Below are positions 1 to 8,925 of a DNA stretch of 42,694 nt, piece after piece. The stretch is from the NCBI GenBank assembly GCA_000992325.1, contig LBTZ01000005.1, positions 1 to 42,694 on the forward strand, in the 5' to 3' direction. The DNA is from Parcubacteria group bacterium GW2011_GWD2_38_11. GTDB taxonomy: Bacteria > Patescibacteriota > Minisyncoccia > Moranbacterales > GWC2-37-73. Position 1 is the first letter of the stretch, and each line of letters opens with the position of its first letter. The notes beneath the pieces were generated by a model. It did no database searches and had not been told where the DNA came from. It was given only the letters and a program-made list of their open reading frames with translations. A program made the position numbers and the translations under genes.

Positions 1-88
1 CAAGGGAAAAATATTTGAAATCGGGAATGGGTAAGCGATATGTTAAAAATAGGCTGAAATTCTTTTTTGAAATTGAGAGTGGGGGCGT

Positions 89-192
89 GCCCCGTTAGAG
101 ATTTCAAGAGTAAGTTTTTAGTAGGTTGTAAAATTTGAGAGATAAATTATAATATTCAAGTTGGATAATAATTGTGAAATCTCTAACGGGGC
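89..192. repeat. ~104-bp element with 17-bp perfect terminal inverted repeats (GCCCCGTTAGAGATTTC), right arm overlapping the tRNA-Pro 5' end
   Basis: 89-105 GCCCCGTTAGAGATTTC; 176-192 GAAATCTCTAACGGGGC; GGGGCGTG at both 82-89 and 188-195. Confidence 0.8.
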
Positions 193-257
193 GTGGTGTC
201 AACGGTAGCACGAGTGATTTGGGATCATTTAGACAGGGTTCGAATCCCTGCGCCCCG
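188..257 (+). tRNA. tRNA-Pro(TGG)
   Basis: Cloverleaf: acceptor GGGGCGT/GCGCCCC, anticodon loop TTTGGGA (TGG), T-arm GGTTCGAATCC; no encoded CCA. Confidence 0.93.
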
Positions 258-260
258 ACA

Positions 261-309
261 TACAAACAAAAACAGGATGACTCAAAAAGTCATCCTGTTT
301 TTGTTTGTA
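261..309. terminator. Long perfect hairpin after tRNA-Pro (probable terminator)
   Basis: 22-bp arms TACAAACAAAAACAGGATGACT / AGTCATCCTGTTTTTGTTTGTA, loop CAAAA. Confidence 0.8.
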
Positions 310-614
310 TTTTGCGCAGGGATTCGAAGGGTATTTCAAAAAAGCAAACGATTTTGCTTTTTTGAAAACCCCGGCTCCGGAGGAGAACTTTCTCTGCGTA
401 CTCGCGAGAAAGTTCGGAGGAGGAGGAATCCCTGCGCCCGCTTTGCATAATGCAGGGATTCGAACCGGCAGAAGCTAAGCAAGATTTCGTTCAGCAGGAC
501 GAAATCGCAGCGTGCGTCGATGAATGTGAGGAATACGAGCATTTAGCGCCACCGCGGGCAAGGAGCTAGTGAGTGTCGACGAACGAGCGACGCGTAAATC
601 CCTGCGCCCCGACA
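310..614 (+). mobile_element. tRNA 3'-tail structured element, copy A (tRNA-Pro-matched)
   Basis: Tracts matching the tRNA-Pro 3' end: inverted 314-328, direct 426-439, inverted 451-466, direct 597-614; modules shared with 18979-19329. Confidence 0.75.
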
Positions 615-672
615 ATTTGTAAAAAAACCCTTTTCGTGCTTAGATTAAAGCATAATTGTAAATTAATCAGAC

Positions 673-1317
673 ATGAGTTATCGATTAAAAATCGACAATC
701 GAAAAAAAATTGCATTGATCGTGGCTCGAGAGCTGCGAGCACTTTTTCCAGATGCAAAAATAGCACTTAATTTTAGTAATTCATGGGAGCTTTTGGTGGC
801 AGTGATTTTGAGCGCACAATGCACGGACAAAAAAGTAAATGAAGTAACCGCTAAACTTTTCAAAAAATATAAGACTTTAGATGATTATGTGGGAACTAAT
901 CAACTTGAATTTCAACAAGACATTTTTCAGACAGGATTTTATCATAACAAAGCTAAAAATATTTTAGCTAGTGCTAAGATAATTAAGGAAAAATATAAAG
1001 GTAAAATCCCATGCACAATGGAAGAATTGATTCAATTGCCTGGTGTGGCCAGAAAGACTGCCAATGTCGTGCTTGGGAGCGCTTGTGGGGTGTATGTGGG
1101 CATTGCAGTTGACACACACGTGAGAAGACTTGCTAATTTGTTGGGTTTAAGTCCCGAAAAAAATCCAGATAAAATCGAAAAGGATTTGATGCAAATTTTT
1201 CCCAAGCAGGAATGGCCCAAGATCAGTTACCGTTTGATTGAGTATGGTCGTAAATATTGCCCAGCAAAAGCGCATAATCATGATGTTTGTCCACTAAGTA
1301 AAATACTTAATAACTAA
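673..1317 (+). CDS. nth: Endonuclease III (HhH-GPD DNA glycosylase/AP lyase)
   Basis: ILSAQCTDKKVNEVT, LPGVARKTANVVLGSA, VDTHVRRLANLLGL motifs. Confidence 0.95.
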   Translation: MSYRLKIDNRKKIALIVARELRALFPDAKIALNFSNSWELLVAVILSAQCTDKKVNEVTAKLFKKYKTLDDYVGTNQLEFQQDIFQTGFYHNKAKNILASAKIIKEKYKGKIPCTMEELIQLPGVARKTANVVLGSACGVYVGIAVDTHVRRLANLLGLSPEKNPDKIEKDLMQIFPKQEWPKISYRLIEYGRKYCPAKAHNHDVCPLSKILNN

Positions 1318-1503
1318 CAGTCAAGAAATAGGAGTAGCTTTAAAATAACCAAGAAACAAGAAACAATAACCAAATAAATTTCAAATTCCAATCTCCAAAA
1401 CAAGCCGTTTGATTATTGAATTTTGATGTTTGAGTATTGTTTGATGTTTGTATCTTGGTTATTGTATCTTTAGCATATCTCATATCTTGGTGTTTATAAT
1501 ATT

Positions 1504-2628
1504 ATGCTCTCTTATATTGAAATTTCCAAAGAAAATTTGTTGCATAATTTCGGAGTGATCCGCAATTATATTAATCCTGAAACAAAAATAATTTGTGTTA
1601 TTAAGGCTAATGCTTATGGGCACGGGCAAAATGAAGTTGCGCAAGTTCTTGAAAATTATACAGATTATTTTCAGGTTGATGATGTTCAGGAACTGAAATT
1701 ATTAAGAGAAGTTTCCCAAAAATCTATATTGGTTTTGGGCTATGTGGCGAATGGTGAAATTGAAGACGCTTTGAAATTGAATGGAATTTTGGCTGTATAT
1801 GATTTAGAGCAAGTACGCGAAATAAATGAGATTGCTAAAAATCTCAACAAAATTGCCATTGTGCATATTAAAATTGATGCATATCTAGGGAGGCAAGGCG
1901 TACTTGTTGGAGACGCACAATCTTTTGCCCAGGGACTTCAAGAATTTGGCAATGTGAAGGTGGATGGGATTTATTCGCACTTTGCCAATATTGAGGATAC
2001 GGGTGATTTTTCGCACGCTCAAAAACAAATTGATGCCTATCGAGAGACGTTGAAAATATTTGCCAGTGTGGGATTTAAAGATATAAAATCGCACATTTCT
2101 TCCACAGCAGGAACTTTGGTATATGAAAAAAACCAAGGAAACTCGTCATTGATAAGATTCGGTATCGGTCTTTATGGGTTGTGGCCATCGGAGGAATTGA
2201 AAAAGAAATTTGAAAAAGATGATTTTAAATTAAAACCGGTCGCTCGTTGGGTGACACATATTGCGCAGGTTAAAACTTTGCCAGCAAATTATTCCATTGG
2301 TTATGGATTGACATATATTACAACCAGAGAAACGAAAGTCGCGGTTATTCCACAGGGTTATAGCGATGGGTATGATCGGGGTTTGTCGAATATTGGCGAG
2401 GTTTTGATAAAAGGGACTCGTTGTAAAATTTTGGGTCGCGTGGCAATGAATATGTTTGTGGCAGATGTTTCACATCTTGATGATGTTACGGCTGAGGAGG
2501 AAGTTGTTTTGCTGGGAAAACAAGGGGAAGCAGAAATCACAGCAGAAGAAATAGCAAAAAAAACAGGGACGATTAATTATGAAGTTGTGGCAAGAATATC
2601 GGCTTTGCTGCCTCGCATCATTTTGTAA
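1504..2628 (+). CDS. alr: Alanine racemase
   Basis: ICVIKANAYGHG PLP-lysine motif; SHFANIEDTG; IPQGYSDGYDRGLSN. Confidence 0.95.
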   Translation: MLSYIEISKENLLHNFGVIRNYINPETKIICVIKANAYGHGQNEVAQVLENYTDYFQVDDVQELKLLREVSQKSILVLGYVANGEIEDALKLNGILAVYDLEQVREINEIAKNLNKIAIVHIKIDAYLGRQGVLVGDAQSFAQGLQEFGNVKVDGIYSHFANIEDTGDFSHAQKQIDAYRETLKIFASVGFKDIKSHISSTAGTLVYEKNQGNSSLIRFGIGLYGLWPSEELKKKFEKDDFKLKPVARWVTHIAQVKTLPANYSIGYGLTYITTRETKVAVIPQGYSDGYDRGLSNIGEVLIKGTRCKILGRVAMNMFVADVSHLDDVTAEEEVVLLGKQGEAEITAEEIAKKTGTINYEVVARISALLPRIIL

Positions 2629-2707
2629 ATATAAATTGCGTTGTGCCTATTTGAAAGCTTAAAAAGAAATATTGCGTATGTAATTAGGCACGCGCGCTAA
2701 GAAGAGA

Positions 2708-3316
2708 ATGATCAAAGATAAGGAAAAATTGAATATAGCCGAAAAAACAGATGAACAACTCGTCGTGCTAACGCTCAAAGACGAGAACTTCTATTCAGTT
2801 TTGGTGGAAAGGTATGAGGAAAAGCTTGCGCGCTACATCCTTAGAATTTCCGGCGGATCCAAGGAAGACGTGGAAGATACTTTGCAGGATGTTTTTATTA
2901 GTGCCTATAAAAACCTGAATGATTTTGATCCTGATTTGAAATTTTCCTCTTGGATTTATCGCATCGCTCATAACAAAGTCATTAGCCATTTTAGAAAAAT
3001 AACGGCCAGGCCAAAGACGGTGACATATGAAGGGGATGGGCAGTTGCTTAATATTTTAGCCAGTGATCTTGATATTGCCAGGGATTTAGAAAGGAAATAT
3101 ACCGGAGAGGAAGTCAAAAGTATTCTTGGGGAGTTGGATGAAAAATATAGGGAAGTCTTGGTGCTTAAATTTTTGGAAGAAAAAGATTATAAGGAAATTT
3201 CTGATATTTTGGAAAAACCAATGGGAACAGTGGCAACCCTTATAAACAGGGCAAAAAAACAATTCAAAGAAAAAACACTGAAACGAGAAGCACAAACCCT
3301 AGAACCTAAAACCTAA
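2708..3316 (+). CDS. ECF-type sigma-70 family RNA polymerase sigma factor
   Basis: DVEDTLQDVFISAYKNLNDFDPDLKFSSWIYRIAHNKVISHFRK; region 4 GTVATLINRAKKQFKE. Confidence 0.92.
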   Translation: MIKDKEKLNIAEKTDEQLVVLTLKDENFYSVLVERYEEKLARYILRISGGSKEDVEDTLQDVFISAYKNLNDFDPDLKFSSWIYRIAHNKVISHFRKITARPKTVTYEGDGQLLNILASDLDIARDLERKYTGEEVKSILGELDEKYREVLVLKFLEEKDYKEISDILEKPMGTVATLINRAKKQFKEKTLKREAQTLEPKT

Positions 3317-3334
3317 CACCTAATACCTAAAAAA

Positions 3335-4087
3335 ATGACAAAATTTAGCGAAAGTATTATTGGAAAAATTAAGTGCGAGCACATCGCGCCAGTTCCAAGA
3401 TGGCATTTTTTACTTAAAGACTCTGCTTTTTGGACATTTTCTGTTTTCTCTGTTATTTTGGGCAGTCTTTCCTTTAGCGTTGTTATGCACATTATAAATT
3501 CCGGAGACTTGGATATCGTTAATCATCTACAGGGAAATCTCTTAACTTCAGCGGTAATGCTTTTGCCGTATTTCTGGCTATTGTTTTTGGGTCTGTTTGC
3601 TATTGTGGCTTATTTTAATTGGAAGTCCACCAAGAATGGTTATCGCTATAAAAGACGTTGGATTGTGTTTGGCAGTGTCGCTCTGAGCGTTTTTTTTGGT
3701 AGTGTTTTTTTTGCTCTAGGTATGGCAAAAAAACTTGATAACCTTATGACGTTGACAATTCCGCTGTATAACGAATCAAAACATAATGCACTCAATGAGC
3801 TTTGGCTTCAACCAGAGAAGGGCTTGCTTGCTGGAAAAATTATTGAAATTGATGAAAATGAGGAAAAATTAATTGTGAGGGATGAAAATGGAAAGGATTG
3901 GACTGTTACGGATAATGCAACTGGTTGGGAAGATTCATCCTTGGAGAAAAAAGGAAAAATTGTTAAAGTGATTGGCAGGAAGTGCGGAGATTCTTCTTTT
4001 GAGGCCACAGAGGTGAGAAAGTGTAACAACTGTCAGGATGATGAAGACGTGGACATTAAAAATAAAAAGGCAGAAAATGAACAATAA
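3335..4087 (+). CDS. Membrane protein of unknown function with two or more TM segments and a C-terminal soluble domain
   Basis: Hydrophobic segments; follows the sigma factor gene. Confidence 0.75.
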   Translation: MTKFSESIIGKIKCEHIAPVPRWHFLLKDSAFWTFSVFSVILGSLSFSVVMHIINSGDLDIVNHLQGNLLTSAVMLLPYFWLLFLGLFAIVAYFNWKSTKNGYRYKRRWIVFGSVALSVFFGSVFFALGMAKKLDNLMTLTIPLYNESKHNALNELWLQPEKGLLAGKIIEIDENEEKLIVRDENGKDWTVTDNATGWEDSSLEKKGKIVKVIGRKCGDSSFEATEVRKCNNCQDDEDVDIKNKKAENEQ

Positions 4088-4161
4088 AAGGGTATTAATA
4101 CCCCAGGGCAAGCCCTGGACCCCTTGGGCTTTCGAGGCAAGCCTCGAGGTATTAAACCTTT
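4086..4161. repeat. Nested palindromic element with two small hairpins
   Basis: Outer AAAAGGGTATTAATACC / GGTATTAAACCTTTT; inner CCAGGGCAAGCCCTGG (4103-4118) and CGAGGCAAGCCTCG (4133-4146). Confidence 0.65.
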
Positions 4162-4180
4162 TGGTATCGTCGCTCACTCG

Positions 4181-4208
4181 GAAATGCTTGTCTGCTGACA
4201 ATCATTTC
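4181..4208 (+). repeat. Hairpin with TCTGCTGA loop (relative of the hairpins in tRNA-tail elements A and B)
   Basis: GAAATGCTTG-TCTGCTGA-CAATCATTTC. Confidence 0.6.
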
Positions 4209-4279
4209 GCTCGTTTCACTAGATAATAAAAAACTTTGCAAATAATAAAAACCCTTCACTATTCGGCAAAGGGTTTTTA

Positions 4280-5464
4280 TTACTTGATAAGCTCGGTTTT
4301 TTCTAATGTTTCACTGATAATTTTTGGAATGTCTAATTCTTTTTCTGCCTCAAGAATTTCCCAAAGTTTTGCTCGCGTCTCTGGTTTTTTTGGCATCAAA
4401 CGAGTGCAGCAATCATCATGTGGCTGAATGGAAATATCGTAAGTGCCGATAGTCTTGGCTTTTTGCATAATTTCTTCTTTGTCCATTCCGATTAGTGGTC
4501 TGAAGATTGGCAAAGTCGCAGCTTCGCTGACTGCTAAAATGTTTTCAAGAGTTTGCGAGGCTACTTGTCCAATTGAATCTCCTGTAATGAGTGCCAAACA
4601 TTTTTCTTTTTTGGCTAAGACTTCGGCGATGCGCAGCATCATTCGACGATAAAGAATTACGCGAAATCTTTCTGGTGTTTTCATCATAATTTCCTTTTGC
4701 ACATCCGCAAATGGAATTAGATATAATTTTGTGGAGCTTCCAAATTTTTTGAGCTCTTGGCTTAGGGCAACAACTTTTTCAATAGAAGCTTTCGATGTGT
4801 ATGGCGCGCTGTGAAAATGAGCGTAACGTAATTGCACTCCGCGTCTTAGTATTTGAAAAGCAGCCACGGGTGAATCGAATCCTCCAGAAAGCATCGCCAT
4901 AGCTTTGTTTCCTGTGCCAACAGGCAGTCCGCCAAGTCCAGAAATTTTTTCAAGCGATATGAGTGCAAATTCATTGAGAATAAAAATTTTGCATTCGCAG
5001 TCTGGATTTTTCATATGGACTGCAAATTTTCCATCCAGTTTGTCATAAATATAGCCTCCAACTTCACGATTAATTTCTTCCGAAGTCATTGGGAAATTCT
5101 TGTTTGATCGCTGGGTGGTTACACGAAATGTCTTAAATTCCTGATTTTTTATCAGATCCCAACAAGAAGTTTTCAGCGTTTCTATATTTTGTTCGACGCT
5201 GGTCGCGAAAGAAAAATTGGCGATACCGGGAGTGTGCATTAATGCATCTCTTATTTCTTTATTTTCCCCCGTTCCTTTTTCATTGAGCTTGATCAAAATT
5301 CCGCCAGACATTTTTTTGATATATTCAAAACTGCTCGGGCAAAATGCTTCAAGTTGGGTCTTGATGTTTTCAATTAGTTGTCGCTCAAAGAAATTGCGGT
5401 TTCCGCCCTTAAGGGCAATTTCACCATAGTGGCAGAGAATGTGATCGCGTAGCATATATTTCAA
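4280..5464 (-). CDS. thiI: tRNA 4-thiouridine sulfurtransferase ThiI (no rhodanese domain)
   Basis: GEIALKGGNR start, THUMP region, PP-loop MLSGGFDSPVAAFQ. Confidence 0.93.
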   Translation of the reverse strand: MKYMLRDHILCHYGEIALKGGNRNFFERQLIENIKTQLEAFCPSSFEYIKKMSGGILIKLNEKGTGENKEIRDALMHTPGIANFSFATSVEQNIETLKTSCWDLIKNQEFKTFRVTTQRSNKNFPMTSEEINREVGGYIYDKLDGKFAVHMKNPDCECKIFILNEFALISLEKISGLGGLPVGTGNKAMAMLSGGFDSPVAAFQILRRGVQLRYAHFHSAPYTSKASIEKVVALSQELKKFGSSTKLYLIPFADVQKEIMMKTPERFRVILYRRMMLRIAEVLAKKEKCLALITGDSIGQVASQTLENILAVSEAATLPIFRPLIGMDKEEIMQKAKTIGTYDISIQPHDDCCTRLMPKKPETRAKLWEILEAEKELDIPKIISETLEKTELIK

Positions 5465-5566
5465 AATGTTTTAAGTATCAAGTATTAATAACATATAATC
5501 AGTAAAAAGAAAAGGGACGACAATTACTGTCGACCCCCTTAAGGAGTGAAGTTGTGCATGAATTTT

Positions 5567-5998
5567 TCATGCCAGGTAGTAAATTCCCTGCTTGCATTTA
5601 TGGTAAGTAGAGATGAATAGGGTGAACGGTAAAACGATGCCTATCTGCCAAGGATTTAGCTTTTTTATGATTTTCAAATCAAGCTGGATAGATTCGGCAG
5701 AAAATTCAGCAATGGTTGAATGCTCACTTTCGGCGCAGAGAAATTCCAGAAATGTTCCAGGCGATAAAAATGTTCCAGCTATCAAAATAACTGACATTGG
5801 AAAAATGTAAGTTGATGGATTGGATGGTATTCCGTTAATGCAAAGGGCAAGTGCCAATGTGAACATAATTGCGGTGGATGCTAGTGTTAGCCCAGACAAT
5901 AGGGCGTAGCCAACTGCTTTCCAGCACCTGTAATCCCTGATGACAAGATGGAGCCTCTCTTTCCTAGAATAAGCGCCTAATTTCAATGAACTATTCAT
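5567..5998 (-). CDS. Small membrane protein of unknown function
   Basis: ORF with strong SD AGGAGG before ATG at 5998; hydrophobic segments. Confidence 0.7.
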   Translation of the reverse strand: MNSSLKLGAYSRKERLHLVIRDYRCWKAVGYALLSGLTLASTAIMFTLALALCINGIPSNPSTYIFPMSVILIAGTFLSPGTFLEFLCAESEHSTIAEFSAESIQLDLKIIKKLNPWQIGIVLPFTLFISTYHKCKQGIYYLA

Positions 5999-6182
5999 AG
6001 CATCCTCCTGTTTGGTATGGTATTTAACTTGTGATGTGAGCATATATTGATATCTCTAAGCATGTCAACGCTTTTTATTGCTTATTTTGGTTTTTTGCAT
6101 TATGATGTTTAGGATGTGTGACTTGATTTTGAGTTGACTTTATAAACTTTATGAGCTTTTAACTTTAAGAACCTATATATTT

Positions 6183-7235
6183 ATGGCTTTACAAATAGGA
6201 ATTGTGGGATTGCCGAACGTGGGTAAAAGCACCCTTTTTAAGGCGTTGACCAAAAATCCGGTAGAAATCAGTAACTATCCATTTTGCACTATTGAACCCA
6301 ATGTTGGTGTGGTAAAAGTGCCGGATGAGCGCTTAGACAAACTGTCGATAATGTCAGAAACGGAAAAAATCGTGCCAGCAGTGGTGGAATTTGTGGATAT
6401 TGCTGGGATTGTAAAAGGAGCTTCTGAGGGCGAGGGCTTGGGAAACAAGTTTTTGGCTAATATCAGGGAAGTTGACGCAATTGCTCAAGTCGTGAGGGTT
6501 TTTGAGAACTCCAATATTACCCACGTGCATAACAAAGTTGATCCACTTGAGGACATTGAAATCATCAATACTGAGCTTATTTTGGCAGATCTTGAAACTG
6601 TAACCAAGAGAATGGAAAAATTAGCTAAAGATGCTCGTGGGAATGACAAAGATGCCCAATTTAAGCTTGTTATAGCGGAAAAAATCAAAAATACACTGGA
6701 AAAAGGTCTTTTGGCTAATATGACAGACATTGATTTTGAAGACCAAAATACCAAAATTGCCGTGCGAGAGCTGCAATTGCTCACAATGAAGCCATTTTTG
6801 TATGTTTATAATGTTTCTGATGTTAATGAAAAATTGCCTGATATTTTGGAAAACAGAAGGCACGTGAAATTGGACATTAAAATTGAGGAAGAATTGATTG
6901 AGATGAGCGAGGATGAGAAGGCTGAAATGGAGCTAACTTCGCATATTAATGATTTGATTGTTGAGGCGTACGACTTGTTGGGGCTGCAAACATTTATCAC
7001 TACTGGAAAAATTGAAACAAGGGCTTGGACAATCAAGAAGGGTGCAACCGCACCCGAGGCAGGGGCTGCAATCCACACTGATTTTCAAGAAAAGTTTATT
7101 AGGGCTGATGTGATTATGTGGGATAAACTTTTAGAGATTGGTTCTTGGGGCAAAGCCAAGGAGCTTGGCGCCGTCAAAACTGTAGGAAGGGATTATGTTA
7201 TGACAGATGGGGAGGTTGTCGAATTTAAAGTCTAA
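6183..7235 (+). CDS. ychF: Ribosome-associated OBG-family ATPase YchF
   Basis: [78 protein letters not shown]. Confidence 0.97.
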   Translation: MALQIGIVGLPNVGKSTLFKALTKNPVEISNYPFCTIEPNVGVVKVPDERLDKLSIMSETEKIVPAVVEFVDIAGIVKGASEGEGLGNKFLANIREVDAIAQVVRVFENSNITHVHNKVDPLEDIEIINTELILADLETVTKRMEKLAKDARGNDKDAQFKLVIAEKIKNTLEKGLLANMTDIDFEDQNTKIAVRELQLLTMKPFLYVYNVSDVNEKLPDILENRRHVKLDIKIEEELIEMSEDEKAEMELTSHINDLIVEAYDLLGLQTFITTGKIETRAWTIKKGATAPEAGAAIHTDFQEKFIRADVIMWDKLLEIGSWGKAKELGAVKTVGRDYVMTDGEVVEFKV

Positions 7236-7382
7236 AACAGCTTCTTAGGCTTTAGCTTGTTAGCTTCTTAGGAAATACTAAATACAAAATGCAAAATCCA
7301 AAATGCAAAAAACCGCTGGCGTTGGCTGGCTGTTTTTTGTTGTTTCTTGTTGTGTAGTTTTGTGCTATCATATTAGATATAA

Positions 7383-8390
7383 GTGGGTGGGTTAACTAAT
7401 ATAAAAAATGTATCAATGTTTAACTTGAAACAAAGGGTTTATGATGAATTTAATCTGAAAAAACAAGCTGATGAGCTTGGGGTGAGTGTTTGGCAGACAC
7501 CAAGTTTTTTGTTTATCATAATGGGATTAGTTATTATTGCTGCGATGACTGGAATATATGTTGTTTCTGCGCATTATGATTCTCCAGAGGTCGTGGTGAT
7601 CAGTGAATCTCTGGTGGTGATTTTGCTTTTTACAATTGGAAATTCAATTATAAGGACAGTGGAAGAAGTGGCAAAAGCTAATAAGATGAAAACAGAGTTT
7701 GTTTCTATTGCTTCGCATCAACTTAAAACTCCAATTTCCGAGATGAAATGGCAAATAGAATTGTTGTTGATAAAATTCTCCACAGGGCTTAGCGTTAGGC
7801 AGACTGAAATAATGAATGAAATTGCTCGTTCAAGTGAAAAGATGGGACGACTTGTCAATGATTTGCTGGACGTAGCCAGAATTGATCAAGGACAATTGGC
7901 ACTAGATAAGAAAAATGTTAATTTTTGCGATCTGGCAAATGATTCGGTTGAATCACAAAAGATTTTTGCCAAGGCTAGAAATATTGAATTAGTGACATCT
8001 TGTAATGTCGATAAACTTATGGTTTTTGCAGACAAAAGGCGCCTCTCAGTAGTGTTGGATAATCTTATTTCCAATGCGATTAAATATATTGATGGAAAGG
8101 GTAAGGTTGAAATTTTTGTTGAGAATGTTGATGGTTTTGCTCAGGTTTGTGTTAGGGATGATGGAGTTGGTATTCCAAAAAATGAACAGGACAATATTGC
8201 TGAGAAATTTTTCCGCAGCAATAATTCAATTAAAAATAGAACTGATGGGACAGGACTTGGTCTTTATATTGCCAAGAATATTATCGAACAATCAGGAGGA
8301 AAACTCTGGTTTAAATCAATTGAAAATGTCGGCAGTGAATTTTATTTTTCAGTTCCGTTGGCTATAGAAAAAGAAACGGTGGTGGCTTGA
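7383..8390 (+). CDS. Sensor histidine kinase (2 TM; start codon uncertain)
   Basis: H-box FVSIASHQLKTPISEMKW; N-box LDNLISNAIKY; GTGLGLYIAKNIIEQSGG. Confidence 0.93.
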   Translation: MGGLTNIKNVSMFNLKQRVYDEFNLKKQADELGVSVWQTPSFLFIIMGLVIIAAMTGIYVVSAHYDSPEVVVISESLVVILLFTIGNSIIRTVEEVAKANKMKTEFVSIASHQLKTPISEMKWQIELLLIKFSTGLSVRQTEIMNEIARSSEKMGRLVNDLLDVARIDQGQLALDKKNVNFCDLANDSVESQKIFAKARNIELVTSCNVDKLMVFADKRRLSVVLDNLISNAIKYIDGKGKVEIFVENVDGFAQVCVRDDGVGIPKNEQDNIAEKFFRSNNSIKNRTDGTGLGLYIAKNIIEQSGGKLWFKSIENVGSEFYFSVPLAIEKETVVA

Positions 8391-8501
8391 TAATAAATAG
8401 ATAGTATTTTTAATTTAAAAAACAAATAGCTGACAGCTTTTTGAATGAAGAAGCATAATAATGTCTAATTCACTAATAAGTTGCATAGCTACTAAGCGTA
8501 T

Positions 8502-8879
8502 ATGGAAAAGAAAAAACTGTTAATCATAGAAGACGATCTTGTTTTGCAAAAAGCACTTAGTGAATATCTTATTACTGAAGGTTTTGAAATTAAATGCGCT
8601 GAAGATGGTGAAGAGGGTGTAAAAATGGCACTGACTGAAAAACCTGCTTTAATTTTGTTGGATATTGTTTTGCCAAAGAAAGATGGTTATGCTGTTCTGA
8701 CAGAAGTTAGAGCAAATGAGGGTACAAAGAACATTCCGATTGTATTGTTAACGAATCTCGGAAGCATTTCAGATGTGGAAAAAGCCTTGGAATTAGGGGC
8801 AACAACGTATCTTGTAAAAGCTGATTATAAATTGGAAGAAGTTACCGCAAAAGTAAAAGAGATTTTGAATATCAAGTAG
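8502..8879 (+). CDS. Response regulator (CheY-like receiver)
   Basis: LLIIEDD, LILLDIVLPKKDGY, PIVLLTNLG, YLVKAD. Confidence 0.93.
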   Translation: MEKKKLLIIEDDLVLQKALSEYLITEGFEIKCAEDGEEGVKMALTEKPALILLDIVLPKKDGYAVLTEVRANEGTKNIPIVLLTNLGSISDVEKALELGATTYLVKADYKLEEVTAKVKEILNIK

Positions 8880-8925
8880 TTCTACAAATTACGAATAAAT
8901 ACAAATATACAAAAACAAAAATATA

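Noticed and set aside
261-309. Terminator-like hairpin after tRNA-Pro as part of the mobile module
   Set aside because: Other tRNAs (Glu, Gly) have similar AAACAAA-hairpin-TTTGTTT terminators with or without tail modules, so it is probably the native terminator.
174-770. ORFs 174-365, 193-450, 336-542, 566-766 and 573-770 as genes
   Set aside because: They lie across tRNA-Pro and its palindromic tail or antisense to nth; open frames follow from the repeat structure.
1495-1504. Leaderless alr from TATAAT at 1495-1500
   Set aside because: The -10 box ends only 3 nt before ATG, too close for the TSS to be at the start codon; left unresolved.
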